DNA of 64,000 bases from Mesorhizobium tianshanense (GTDB lineage Bacteria; Pseudomonadota; Alphaproteobacteria; Rhizobiales; Rhizobiaceae): contig NZ_VLKT01000001.1 of assembly GCF_007830515.1 (NCBI RefSeq), positions 62,001 to 126,000 of the forward strand. Direction: 5' to 3'. How positions within the stretch are numbered: position 1 is the stretch's first letter; each line of letters begins with the position of its first letter. The translations under genes and the position numbers were made by a program. Shown in pieces: positions 9,212 through 17,821 of this stretch. Below the pieces are notes generated by a model, which was not told the origin of the DNA, searched no databases, and saw only the letters and a program-made list of their open reading frames with translations.

Positions 9212-9550
9212 TCAGTCGCCTTCGCCTGGTTCAGCCGAGAAGTATTTCTCGAACTTGCCGGCCTCGCCATCGAAGGATTTGGCGTCGGCCGGAGGCTCCT
9301 TCTTGGCGGTGATGTTGGGCCATTTGTCAGCGTATTCGGTGTTGATCTGCAGCCATTTGTCGAGGCCCGGCTCGGTGTCCGGCTTGATCGCATCGGCCGG
9401 GCATTCCGGTTCGCAGACGCCGCAGTCGATGCATTCGTCGGGATGAATGACGAGCATGTTCTCGCCTTCGTAGAAACAGTCGACCGGACAGACCTCGATG
9501 CAGTCCATGTATTTGCATTTTATGCAATTGTCGGTCACGACATAGGTCAT
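9212..9550 (-). CDS. fdxA: 7Fe ferredoxin FdxA
   Basis: A 112-residue ferredoxin with the seven-iron pattern. Cysteines at 9, 12, 17, 21, 25, 40, 43, 46 and 50 include CIEVCP and [12 protein letters not shown], giving one 3Fe-4S and one 4Fe-4S cluster. The typical C-terminal extension with a Trp-containing helix ([17 protein letters not shown]) is present. It carries low-potential electrons in the cytoplasm; partners cannot be read from context. The ATG at 9550 matches the family N-terminus MTYVVTDNC; upstream in-frame sequence is not family-like. Confidence 0.93.
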   Translation of the reverse strand: MTYVVTDNCIKCKYMDCIEVCPVDCFYEGENMLVIHPDECIDCGVCEPECPADAIKPDTEPGLDKWLQINTEYADKWPNITAKKEPPADAKSFDGEAGKFEKYFSAEPGEGD

Positions 9551-9700
9551 CAGTCGGCTCCGGGACGTCCCGTTTTTGTTGGGCTTTTTTGGTGAGGTAA
9601 CGTCTTTGCCCGCTGCTTGCAAGGGCAGCCATTGCGCGCGGTACCGGTGTTTCCGGAATGGAATTCCAGAGGAGCGATGCAGCGAAAGCCGGTTATGCGG

Positions 9701-10087
9701 TCAGTCCTCGCCGAACAGCCGGTCGGTCTCCCGGCGTTCCTTCTTGGTCGGGCGGCCACTGCCGGCATCGCGCAGCGCCGGAATCGCATCGGGAACGGCC
9801 TCGCCCTTTGGCACAGGCGGCGGCGACATATCCTCGTAGAGCATGCGCGCTTCCTCGGCGGGGCCGCGCCGGGTTCCCGTTCCGAGCACCTTCCAGACGA
9901 AGATGCGCCGCTCGAGAGTGATGGTCAGGACGTCGCCGACCCGGACCATGTCGGAGGCCTGCGCTGCTTTGTCGCGATTGATGCGGACGCGTCCGGCCAC
10001 CACAAGCTTCGCCGCCAGCGAGCGCGATTTCACCGCACGCGAAAAGAACAGCCATTTGTCGATGCGCTGGCGGGCATCAGTGACCAT
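9701..10087 (-). CDS. S4-domain RNA-binding protein (HslR-like)
   Basis: A 128-residue protein starting with an S4 fold (RIDKWLFFSRAVKSRSLAAKLVVAGRVRINRDKA, about 8-45, as in ribosome-associated heat shock protein Hsp15/HslR) and ending in a basic tail (RPTKKERRETDRLF). HslR-like proteins bind stalled 50S subunits carrying peptidyl-tRNA. It is 14 bases downstream of the helicase gene and probably cotranscribed, suggesting a joint role in RNA or ribosome handling. Confidence 0.88.
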   Translation of the reverse strand: MVTDARQRIDKWLFFSRAVKSRSLAAKLVVAGRVRINRDKAAQASDMVRVGDVLTITLERRIFVWKVLGTGTRRGPAEEARMLYEDMSPPPVPKGEAVPDAIPALRDAGSGRPTKKERRETDRLFGED

Positions 10088-10101
10088 CGGAGCGAGCGGA
10101 C

Positions 10102-13100
10102 TTACTTCTTCAGCTGGTCGCGCAACGCGGCGAGCTTGGCGAAGGGCGAATCCGGGTCGAAGCGCGCCGGGCGCTCCTCGCGCGGCTTCGGTTGGAAGGC
10201 GGGCTTCCCGCCTTGCGCGCCGCTCTTGCCGTCCTGCCGTCCGCTCTTCCAGTCGGGCCGCTTGTCGCGCCGTTCTCCCGTCTCGCCCTGGGGCTTGGGC
10301 TTGAATTTGCTACGGTCGAAGCGCGGCTTGCCGGTGCCGCGTCCTTCGCCGGCCGGCCGGCTGCCTGGAGCACCGGCCGCTTGCCCGGCATCTGCGGGCG
10401 CTTGGTCATGGCCATCGCGCACGGCTTGCCCATGGCGCGGGCGATTGTCGCGATTATTGTCACGGGGCCGATTGTCATGGTGGCGGTGGCGCGGGCGCTG
10501 GTCGAAGCGGCCCTGCCGCCACAACAGGATGGGTTTCGGTTCCTCGGCCCCTGGAGCAGCCTCGCCGATGGCGGCGTCCGCCACCGCGGCAAGTTCGGCC
10601 GAGACCGCTTCTGTTGCAGGCGAGGCTTCTGAAGCCGGCTCTGCGGGTGCGATTTCAACCTCTGCGGCTTCGGGTTCTACCGCTGGCTCAGCCTCTGATA
10701 CCGCAGGCATTTCAACTGCGGCTTCGGCTACAGGCAGCTCCTCTTCTGTGACCCGAACTGGAGTTTCCGGCTGAGCTTCCACGACAGGCTCTGCTGCACC
10801 TTCGGCGGCGGTTTCCACGGAGGCTTCGGCTGTGGCTTCTGCCACGGCGGCCGCACCCAACTCCGAATTCTCGGCCGGCGCCTCGGCGGCTGCGTCCGCA
10901 CCCGCGGCTTCCGCTGCCTTGGCCAGCTCGGCTTGCTCTTCCGCCGCCTGCTTGGCCGCGGCGGCTTCACGCGCGGCATTGTCCTGTGCCTCGAGCCGCG
11001 CCTTCACTTCGATCGCCGGCTTCGGCTCGGCCCGATACCCGAGGCCTTTCAAAATCTCTTCCATGTCGTCGGCAGTGGCGCCGAGGATCGACATCATCGG
11101 CGGCGTCACCATGAAGGACTGACCGTCATAGGCGCCATCGGGGCGCTGGCCGAGCCCCGGCTTCCAGTTGGTCGCGGGCCGGATCAGGTCGGCCAGTCGT
11201 TCAAGGATGTCGACGCGCACCGCGCGACGGCCGAGATTGCGGTAGCCGGCGAGCTTGTAGAAAGTCTTGTCGAAAGTGGGGTCTATGACCACCGAGGTGC
11301 GGCCCGAGGCCAGCGCGTGGACGACGTCGCCGAAGCCCGGTCTGTCCTTGCCGTCGTTCTTCAGCGCCCACAACAGCGTCACCAGTCCGGCCGGCGCCGG
11401 CTTGATCAACGCCGGCACGAAGATGTGGTAGGCGCCGAAGCGCACGCCGAGCCGGCGAAGGGCGGCGCGGCCTTCCTGGTCGAGCGACTTCATCTCCTCG
11501 GCGATGTCACGGCGGTTGATGAGGCCGAAATGCTCGACGAGCTGGAAGGCGATGCCACGGCCGATGCCGGTGATCTGCTCGGCGTTCTTGAGATCGACAA
11601 GCGGCTTCAGCAAGGACTCGATCTGAAAATTGACGAAGCGCTCGGCGCGCGCCGCGACCTTGTCGCGGGCGGGACCGGTGAGCTGCTCGTCGGCCAGCAG
11701 CACAAGGCGCGGCTTCAACGCCTCGTCGCCTGCGACCAGCGTGCCGATCGGCGCGCCGATCCAGCGCAGCGTGCCGTCGGAGCCGAGCGCAATGTCGCCG
11801 TTGGCCGAGGCGCCGAAGCGTTCGGCCCGCGCCTCGAATTCGGCTGCAAGCGCCTTCTGGGCTGCCGTGCGCACTGCCTTGGCGTCCTCGCCGCCGGCGC
11901 TCTGGTCGGCGGTGAAGCGGAACCCCTGCAACTCGCCGATATGGTGGCCTTCGACGAGGACGGTTCCGGTTGGGCTGATTTCGGCTTCAGGCATGGTATT
12001 TTCTCTAAGGCGCCGCATGAGGACGGAAGTCCTGCGGTCTACGAAGCGTTTCGTCAACCGCTCATGCAGCGCATCCGACAATCTGTCTTCGATTTCGCGC
12101 GTCTTTTCCTGCCAGTGTGCCTGATCGGCCAGCCAGCCGGGCCGGTTGGAAACGAAAGTCCAGGTGCGGATCTGGGCGATCCGGTGCGACAGCGTGTCGA
12201 TGTCGCCTTCGGTGGTGTCGGCACGACGCACTTGCTCGGCCATGTAATTCTCGTCGACATGGCCACGCCTGGCAAGGTCCATATAGATCGAGGCGATCAG
12301 GTCGGCATGCTGGGCCGGCGCGATCTTCCTGTAGTCGGGCAGGGCGCAGGCCTCCCACAACAGCGCCACGCGCCTGGCGTCGGTGGCAAGCGCCCGGATG
12401 TCCTCGTCGCGGGACAAATGTTCGAGCGCCTGCGCGTCCACCGCCGGCAGAGCGCGTGTCAGGCCTTCGACCGGCGCGTTGGTCTCGATAGAGCGCTTCA
12501 GCGCATCGAGGCTGGCGAAATCGAAATGCGCGGTGCGCCATTGCAGCACCTTGACCGGGTCGAACTCATGCCCTTCGATCTTCTTGACCAGATCTTCGTC
12601 CAGCGGATCGACCTGGCCGGTGACGCCGAAGGTGCCGTCGCGCAAGTGCCGGCCGGCGCGGCCGGCGATCTGGCCGAGCTCGGCCGCCGTCAGGTTGCGA
12701 TACTGGTAGCCGTCGAATTTACGGTTCTGGGCAAAGGCGACATGGTCGAGGTCGAGGTTCAGGCCCATGCCGATCGCATCGGTGGCGACCAGGTAATCGA
12801 CATCGCCCGATTGGAACAGCGCCACCTGCGCGTTGCGGGTGCGGGGCGATAGTGCGCCGAGCACAACGGCCGCACCGCCTTGCTGGCGGCGGATCAGTTC
12901 GGCGATGGCATAGACCTCGTCGGCGGAAAAGGCGACGATCGCCGTGCGTCGCGCAAGGCGGGTCAGCTTCTTCGAGCCGGCATAGGCAAGATGCGACAGC
13001 CGTGGCCGCGTCACCACCGATACGCCCTTCAGCAGACGCTGGAGGATGCCGTGCATGGTGGCGGCGCCGAGCAGCAGCGTCTCCTGGCGGCCGCGCAGAT

Positions 13101-13473
13101 GCAGGATGCGGTCGGTGAAGATGTGGCCACGTTCGAGATCGCCGGCCAGTTGGACCTCGTCGATGGCGACGAAGGCAGCGTTGGTCTCGCGCGGCATGGC
13201 TTCCACCGTGCAGACCGAATATCTGGCGCCATCGGGCTGGATCTTTTCCTCGCCGGTGATGAGCGCCACCTTGTGAGCGCCGACCTTCTCGCAGACGCGT
13301 GAATAAACCTCGCGGGCGAGCAGCCTGAGCGGCAGGCCGATGATGCCGCTTTCATGCGCCACCATACGCTCGATGGCGAGATGGGTCTTGCCGGTGTTGG
13401 TCGGCCCGAGCACGGCAGTCACGTCGCGGCCCGACAGGATCAGCGGCTCAGTGTGTTTCGGCTGGATGTTCAT
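10102..13473 (-). CDS. SUV3-like helicase with long low-complexity tail
   Basis: About 1123 residues. The N-terminal helicase core has Walker A GPTNTGKTH (about 23-31), DEVQ box (about 105-108) and motif VI (QIAGRAGRH), the signature of the SUV3/degradosome RNA helicase group. The body to about 810 is well structured. From about 810 to 990 the chain is almost only Ala, Glu, Val and Pro; from about 990 to 1100 it is Arg/His/Asp/Asn/Gly-rich (RPRHRHHDNRPRDNNRDNRP), then ends FDPDSPFAKLAALRDQLKK. The acidic-then-basic tail resembles intrinsically disordered RNA-binding or scaffold regions. The ATG at 13473 is chosen over the 5' extension to 13548, which has no helicase homology. Confidence 0.87.
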   Translation of the reverse strand: MNIQPKHTEPLILSGRDVTAVLGPTNTGKTHLAIERMVAHESGIIGLPLRLLAREVYSRVCEKVGAHKVALITGEEKIQPDGARYSVCTVEAMPRETNAAFVAIDEVQLAGDLERGHIFTDRILHLRGRQETLLLGAATMHGILQRLLKGVSVVTRPRLSHLAYAGSKKLTRLARRTAIVAFSADEVYAIAELIRRQQGGAAVVLGALSPRTRNAQVALFQSGDVDYLVATDAIGMGLNLDLDHVAFAQNRKFDGYQYRNLTAAELGQIAGRAGRHLRDGTFGVTGQVDPLDEDLVKKIEGHEFDPVKVLQWRTAHFDFASLDALKRSIETNAPVEGLTRALPAVDAQALEHLSRDEDIRALATDARRVALLWEACALPDYRKIAPAQHADLIASIYMDLARRGHVDENYMAEQVRRADTTEGDIDTLSHRIAQIRTWTFVSNRPGWLADQAHWQEKTREIEDRLSDALHERLTKRFVDRRTSVLMRRLRENTMPEAEISPTGTVLVEGHHIGELQGFRFTADQSAGGEDAKAVRTAAQKALAAEFEARAERFGASANGDIALGSDGTLRWIGAPIGTLVAGDEALKPRLVLLADEQLTGPARDKVAARAERFVNFQIESLLKPLVDLKNAEQITGIGRGIAFQLVEHFGLINRRDIAEEMKSLDQEGRAALRRLGVRFGAYHIFVPALIKPAPAGLVTLLWALKNDGKDRPGFGDVVHALASGRTSVVIDPTFDKTFYKLAGYRNLGRRAVRVDILERLADLIRPATNWKPGLGQRPDGAYDGQSFMVTPPMMSILGATADDMEEILKGLGYRAEPKPAIEVKARLEAQDNAAREAAAAKQAAEEQAELAKAAEAAGADAAAEAPAENSELGAAAVAEATAEASVETAAEGAAEPVVEAQPETPVRVTEEELPVAEAAVEMPAVSEAEPAVEPEAAEVEIAPAEPASEASPATEAVSAELAAVADAAIGEAAPGAEEPKPILLWRQGRFDQRPRHRHHDNRPRDNNRDNRPRHGQAVRDGHDQAPADAGQAAGAPGSRPAGEGRGTGKPRFDRSKFKPKPQGETGERRDKRPDWKSGRQDGKSGAQGGKPAFQPKPREERPARFDPDSPFAKLAALRDQLKK

Positions 13474-13650
13474 CGACCTGGGAATAAGGCTCTCTGCCCC
13501 GCGTTGTCGGGAGCGCGCCCATGGAGGCGCGTGTGACAGGCGACACATAGGGATTTAGCGCGCGAAGCGAAAGCGGAATGTTCCGCCGGCACGTCGAAGG
13601 CTCTCGCTCAGTGCTGTCAACAGGCTCCGATTAACAGTTGGAACGAGTCT

Positions 13651-13710
13651 GGAACGAATCGGCTACGAATCACTGACTCGCACAGATTCAGGCTTTGTTC
13701 ACGGCTACAT
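13651..13710 (+). repeat. 60-base imperfect direct repeat, copy A
   Basis: This block and 13924-13983 align without gaps at about 40 of 60 positions. Shared blocks are GGAACGAA, CGGC, ACGAATCA, TTTGTTCAC and a terminal ACAT. Three GANTC sites fall completely inside copy A's first 30 bases and one more in its second half. Confidence 0.7.
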
Positions 13711-13923
13711 CTGGATTTTTTGCCGGCGAGTCTCACCACATGCTGAATCGCCGAACTGGCCCGATTCATGCAGGGCGAGCGTCGCCGTTAACCTTTGCCG
13801 GTGAACGATCGGCGCGGACCGGCGAGCGTCATCCAACATTATGAAATTATTGATCTTTCCTAACGCGCCTTAACGGTTTGACGGATGTTTTCATCCGTTG
13901 TCGTTAACCTTCTGGTCAAAGCC

Positions 13924-13983
13924 GGAACGAAACGGCGACGAATCAGCGCTGACGGATGTTTCCCGGTTTGTTCACCCCAACAT
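13924..13983 (+). repeat. 60-base imperfect direct repeat, copy B
   Basis: Second copy, starting 273 bases after copy A begins, with the same order of conserved blocks. It leads straight into the DnaA-box-like cluster at 13990-14042. Confidence 0.7.
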
Positions 13984-14192
13984 GTTGTGTTGTGCACAGG
14001 TTTTCCACCGAGAATCCACAGGTGAGGAGCAGGTTTTGCACAGGCTGCGCGGCGACCGTTAACCCTTGCGTGCCGGATTGGGGCAGGGTCTGGCATCAAG
14101 ACCTCGCGACGAGGAACAACTGATGAAGACGGACCGATTTCCCGGCCCGTTTATTGCGGGCTTTTGTCTGTCCCGGTGTCCCTATCCAGGCT

Positions 14193-14918
14193 TCAGGTAA
14201 TATACTGGCCGCCATTGGCTGTGATGGTCGATCCGGTGATGAAACCGGCATCGTCGGAAGCGAGGAACACGACACAGCGTGCGATCTCTTCCGGTTCGCC
14301 GAGGCGGCCGACCGGAATCTGCGGAATGACGCGCTCGTTGAGCACCTTCTCGTCCATCGCCTTGACCATCTCTGTTGCGATGTAGCCGGGGCAGATGACA
14401 TTGACGGTGATGCCGGCCCGCGCCCCTTCCTGGGCGAGCGCCTTGGTGAAGCCGATGTCGCCGGCCTTCGAGGCCGAATAATTGACCTGGCCGGTCTGGC
14501 CCTTCTGGCCGTTGATCGAGGATATGGTGATAACGCGGCCGAATTTGCGGTCGCGCATGCCGCCCCACAGCGGGTGCGTCATGTTGAAGACGCCCGACAG
14601 GTTGGTGTCGATGACCTCTTTCCAATGCTCGCGCGTCATCTTGTGGAACATGGCGTCGCGGGTGATACCGGCATTGTTGACCAGCACGGAGACCGGGCCG
14701 AGGTCGGCCTCGATCTGTCTGATGCCGGCGGCGCAGGCGTCGTAGTCGGCGACCGACCATTTGTAGACAGGTATGCCGGTCTCGGCCTTGAATTTCTGCG
14801 CTGCTTCGTCATTGCCGGCGTAATTCGCGGCGACCTTGTAACCGGCGTTTTTCAGGCCGATCGAAATCGCTGCGCCAATACCGCGCGACCCACCGGTGAC
14901 CAGTGCTACCTTTGTCAT
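14193..14918 (-). CDS. phbB: Acetoacetyl-CoA reductase PhbB
   Basis: A 241-residue short-chain dehydrogenase, exactly the usual length of PhbB/PhaB. It has the NADPH-binding GGSRGIG (9-15), NNAG (81-84) and catalytic YSASK with Tyr147 and Lys151. It reduces acetoacetyl-CoA to (R)-3-hydroxybutyryl-CoA in the cytoplasm, the second step of PHB synthesis. The ATG at 14918 has a strong GGGAGGATGAT ribosome site. It follows phbA by 111 bases on the same strand, forming the phbAB operon. Confidence 0.95.
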   Translation of the reverse strand: MTKVALVTGGSRGIGAAISIGLKNAGYKVAANYAGNDEAAQKFKAETGIPVYKWSVADYDACAAGIRQIEADLGPVSVLVNNAGITRDAMFHKMTREHWKEVIDTNLSGVFNMTHPLWGGMRDRKFGRVITISSINGQKGQTGQVNYSASKAGDIGFTKALAQEGARAGITVNVICPGYIATEMVKAMDEKVLNERVIPQIPVGRLGEPEEIARCVVFLASDDAGFITGSTITANGGQYIT

Positions 14919-15029
14919 ATCATCCTCCCCTTTGGTTTCATGAGCGGCGGGCGGGGAACGCTCTAACGGCGATTGAGCCCCGTTCGCCACCGACTATTTC
15001 ATGGCTTGCTCATTCTGTCTTCACTGTCT

Positions 15030-16214
15030 TCACAGCGCCTCCACGCACATGGCGACGCCCATGCCGCCGCCGATGCACAGCGTGGCGAGGCCTTTTCTGG
15101 CGCCGCGGCGGCGCAGCTCGTAGACCAGCGTGTTGAAGATGCGGGCACCGGATGCGCCGATCGGATGGCCGATGGCGATGGCGCCGCCATTGACATTGAC
15201 GATGGACGGATCCCAGCCCATGTCCTTGTTGACGGCACAGGCCTGGGCGGCGAAGGCCTCGTTGGCCTCGATCAGGTCGAGATCGCCGACCGACCAGCCG
15301 GCCTTGGCCAGCGCCTTGCGCGAGGCGGGAATAGGCCCTGTGCCCATGATCTGCGGATCGACGCCCGCGGTCGCCCAGGACACGATGCGCGCCAGCGGCG
15401 TGATGCCGCGCCTTGCGGCCTCGGCTTCGGTCATCAGCACCGCGACAGCGGCGCCATCGTTGATGCCGGAGGCGTTGGCGGCGGTCACCGTGCCGTCCTT
15501 GTCGAAGGCCGGTCTTAGCTTGGTCATGGCGTCGATCGTGGCGCCGTGGCGGATGTACTCGTCCTGGTCGACAATGGTGTCGCCCTTCTTGCCCTTGACG
15601 GTGAAGGCCACGATCTCGTCCTTGAACTTGCCGGCCTTCTGCGCGGCCTCGGCCTTGTTCTGGGACGCCAATGCGAGCCGGTCCTGGTCCTCGCGGGTAA
15701 TCTGGAACTGGCGAGCGACGTTTTCGGCTGTGTTGCCCATGTGGTAGCCATTGAAGGCGTCCCACAGCCCGTCCTTGATCATGGTGTCGATCATCTTGTA
15801 GTCGCCCATCTTGACGCCGGCACGCAGGTGTTGGGCATGCGGGGCCAGCGACATCGATTCCTGTCCGCCCGCGACGATCACCTTGGCATCGCCAGTGGCG
15901 ATCTGTTGCATGCCAAGCGCGATGGCGCGCAGGCCTGAGCCGCAAACCTGATTGAGGCCCCAAGCGGTGGTTTCCTTTGGCAGGCCGGCATTGATGGATG
16001 CCTGGCGGGCGGGGTTCTGGCCCTGAGCCGCTGTCAGCACCTGGCCGAGGATCACCTCGTCGACCTCCTTGCCGTCAACGCCGGCGCGGACGAGCGCTTC
16101 CTTGACGGCGACAGCGCCCAATTCGTGGGCCGGTGTGTTGGCGAAGGCGCCGTTGAAGGAACCGACAGGCGTGCGCGCCGCACTGGCGACGACAATGGCA
16201 TTGGAAGCGGACAT
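15030..16214 (-). CDS. phbA: Acetyl-CoA acetyltransferase (beta-ketothiolase) PhbA
   Basis: A 394-residue biosynthetic thiolase with the nucleophile Cys91 in [10 protein letters not shown], the [10 protein letters not shown] motif and the C-terminal [11 protein letters not shown] containing the second catalytic Cys. It condenses two acetyl-CoA to acetoacetyl-CoA, feeding PhbB. The ATG at 16214 gives the family N-terminus; the upstream in-frame extension lies in the promoter shared with phaR. Length matches PhbA (about 393). Confidence 0.95.
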   Translation of the reverse strand: MSASNAIVVASAARTPVGSFNGAFANTPAHELGAVAVKEALVRAGVDGKEVDEVILGQVLTAAQGQNPARQASINAGLPKETTAWGLNQVCGSGLRAIALGMQQIATGDAKVIVAGGQESMSLAPHAQHLRAGVKMGDYKMIDTMIKDGLWDAFNGYHMGNTAENVARQFQITREDQDRLALASQNKAEAAQKAGKFKDEIVAFTVKGKKGDTIVDQDEYIRHGATIDAMTKLRPAFDKDGTVTAANASGINDGAAVAVLMTEAEAARRGITPLARIVSWATAGVDPQIMGTGPIPASRKALAKAGWSVGDLDLIEANEAFAAQACAVNKDMGWDPSIVNVNGGAIAIGHPIGASGARIFNTLVYELRRRGARKGLATLCIGGGMGVAMCVEAL

Positions 16215-16360
16215 GTTGTTCTCCAGACTTCTAGGGGTCGAATTCAGGCTATGGTTAGCGACTTTTCTTGCCCTTTCCATGAGCCAAGTCAAATTGGAAA
16301 TGGGCATGCCGGCCAGGCGCCGCAAGCAGGGTGCGCGTCGTCATGGAGACCGCCCGTCCG

Positions 16361-16396
16361 TTGCTGCGCAGCATTAATTGATCCCGCACTGCACAA
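16361..16396. promoter_or_regulatory. TGC-rich candidate PhaR operator between phbA and phaR
   Basis: TTGCTGCGCAGCA (16361-16373) contains the palindrome TGCTGCGCAGCA, followed by GCACTGCACAA (16386-16396). PhaR proteins are known to bind TGC-rich sites near PHB genes. The position, between divergent phbA and phaR, fits autoregulation. Binding is inferred. Confidence 0.5.
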
Positions 16397-16493
16397 ACCG
16401 CTTGGAATTGTGACGCTTTTGCGCATATCCTTGAAAAAGCGCAATCGTTACCGGCTACTTACTCAAGTGCGCCGGTGTCCGGGGAGGATACTG

Positions 16494-17105
16494 ATGGCCG
16501 CGAAAGACGAACCGATTATCATCAAGAAGTATGCCAATCGTCGCCTCTACAACACCGGCACCAGCACCTATGTGACGCTCGAGGATCTTGCCGAAATGGT
16601 CAAGAAGGGCGAGGACTTCACCGTCCAGGATGCCAAGACCGGCGACGACATCACGCATCCGGTGCTGACCCAGATCATCTTCGAACTTGAGAACAAGGAT
16701 GGGCAGAACATGCTGCCGATCCCGTTCCTGCGTCAGTTGATCGCCTTTTACGGCGATCAGATGCAGATGATCGTGCCGAGCTTCCTCGAACAGTCGATGA
16801 TCGCCTTCTCGAAAGAACAAGAGCGTTTCCGTGAGCAGATGAAGGGCGCCTTGGGCAAGTCGCCGCTGGATGTGATGAAAATGGCCACGCCGATCAAGGC
16901 GCTGGAAGAGCAGACGCGCCGCAACATGGAGATGTTTCAAAATGCCATGCGCCTGTTCACGCCCTTTCCACCCGCAGGCTCGAATGGCGCTTCCGCAGTG
17001 CCGACAGAGCCAACCAGGAAAGAGACACCGGAAAAACCCGACGATCTTCAGGAGTTGAAGGAACAGATCGCCGCGATGCAGCGCAAGCTCGACACCATGT
17101 CCTGA
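16494..17105 (+). CDS. phaR: Polyhydroxyalkanoate synthesis regulator PhaR
   Basis: A 203-residue protein with the PHB/PHA accumulation regulator DNA-binding domain at the N-terminus (IIKKYANRRLYNTGTSTYVTLEDLA, about 8-32) and the PHB accumulation domain after it (IPFLRQLIAFYGDQMQMIVPSFLEQSM, about 75-100). The C-terminal third is a Pro linker and a coiled-coil-like end (LQELKEQIAAMQRKLDTM). PhaR senses PHB granules and represses phasin and synthesis genes. The start at 16494 follows GGGGAGGA. Divergent from phbA. Also called AniA in Rhizobium. Confidence 0.93.
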   Translation: MAAKDEPIIIKKYANRRLYNTGTSTYVTLEDLAEMVKKGEDFTVQDAKTGDDITHPVLTQIIFELENKDGQNMLPIPFLRQLIAFYGDQMQMIVPSFLEQSMIAFSKEQERFREQMKGALGKSPLDVMKMATPIKALEEQTRRNMEMFQNAMRLFTPFPPAGSNGASAVPTEPTRKETPEKPDDLQELKEQIAAMQRKLDTMS

Positions 17106-17289
17106 TCACGGGCTGGACGAAGTCCGGCCGAAACCTCTCAGCAACTCGGCCGAGTGTCTGCGCTGCCGCATCAGGTACCGGCGCATCAGCTTGAACGTAA
17201 TCGTCGATGGTTGAAGGAAGTACCGGCTGTCGAGGATCGACCCGGTTGCAGACTCATTGTCGTCGTTTCCGGCACAACGTCTCATCGAT

Positions 17290-17736
17290 CTATTTCGTTG
17301 TCACCGTCACCAGAGCGGTAACAGGTTTGCCGTCCACTAGGATAGGCTTGTGACGATCGTCGGCAATGAGGACGCCGATCACGTGCTTGCCGACGACAAC
17401 CGGACAGTGGCCGAAACGAGCCTCGATGAGGTCGCCGCCAAAGTCGCTGTTCATGCTGTTGTACGGCTTGCCGGGGATGTTGCAGGTGTCTCCGTCGGGA
17501 TCGATCTTCATATGCACGTGGCCGCATTGGCTGTTGTCGCCGCACTCACCCGCAGAGAGCAACGTGAAGTTGCTCCTGACGACGACGCCTATCGCCTTCT
17601 CGGAATCGTTGCCGAGTTCGATGACCGAAGCGGCCGCCGGCCAGGCGATTTCCAGGGTGGGCCGATCTTCGGCCTGTGCCGATACGAGCGACAATAAGGA
17701 GAAAGCAAGGGTAGTCATCGCGATGATGCGAAACAT
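17290..17736 (-). CDS. Secreted protein of unknown function with HVHMKID motif
   Basis: 148 residues with a clear signal peptide (MFRIIAMTTLAFSLLSLVSAQA, cleavage near AQA/ED, about 22). The mature part has four Cys, an HVHMKID motif near 75-81, an FGGDLIEARF block and a GKHVIGVLIADDRHKP block. That order (His-x-His, ID, GG, G-x-H, D-x-x-H-x-P) loosely recalls DUF4399-type periplasmic beta-sandwich proteins; homology is not established. The start is supported by GGAGG five bases upstream of the ATG at 17736. A TetR gene is divergent with paired operators between, so it is probably TetR-controlled. Confidence 0.75.
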   Translation of the reverse strand: MFRIIAMTTLAFSLLSLVSAQAEDRPTLEIAWPAAASVIELGNDSEKAIGVVVRSNFTLLSAGECGDNSQCGHVHMKIDPDGDTCNIPGKPYNSMNSDFGGDLIEARFGHCPVVVGKHVIGVLIADDRHKPILVDGKPVTALVTVTTK

Positions 17737-17754
17737 GGTAACCTCCGTTGATGT

Positions 17755-17810
17755 GTAATCACTGATTACATACAAATTGCTTGGGCGCAAGGAAAATAAT
17801 CAGTGATTAC
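17755..17810. promoter_or_regulatory. Paired near-palindromic operators for the divergent TetR
   Basis: GTAATCACTGATTAC (17755-17769) is a near-perfect palindrome, and its reverse-complement form ATAATCAGTGATTAC recurs at 17796-17810. The two lie 41 bases apart in the divergent promoter, one close to each start codon (19 bases before the secreted-protein ATG and 11 before the TetR ATG). This is the usual layout of an autoregulating TetR repressor. Confidence 0.8.
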
Positions 17811-17821
17811 ATTTTGGCTGC

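Larger units (their letters stand above)
13474..14192. other. 719-base gene-free region rich in GANTC, GTTAACC and DnaA-box-like sites
   Basis: No plausible gene. Visible elements: ten GANTC (CcrM-type) sites between 13645 and 14016, eight of them within 13645-13767; three GTTAACC heptamers (13787, 13903, 14058), similar to CtrA half-sites; two near-matches to TTATNCACA (TTGTGCACA at 13990-13998, TTTTGCACA at 14034-14042) next to TTTTCCACC and GAATCCACA; a perfect hairpin ACGGATG-TTTT-CATCCGT at 13881-13898; an AT-rich patch near 13836-13862; and two imperfect 60-base direct repeats. Together this looks like a replication or cell-cycle control region, not ordinary spacer. Function is inferred. 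Confidence 0.6.

Noticed and set aside
10933..12852. 639-residue plus-strand frame opposite the helicase gene
   Set aside because: It is the antisense shadow of the helicase in a GC-rich genome, with Arg/Gly/Ala-rich translation and no family match.
13861..13876. Possible full CtrA box (CTAA-N6-TTAA)
   Set aside because: Spacing is six, not the required seven, and the first half-site is imperfect, so it was not listed as a CtrA box.
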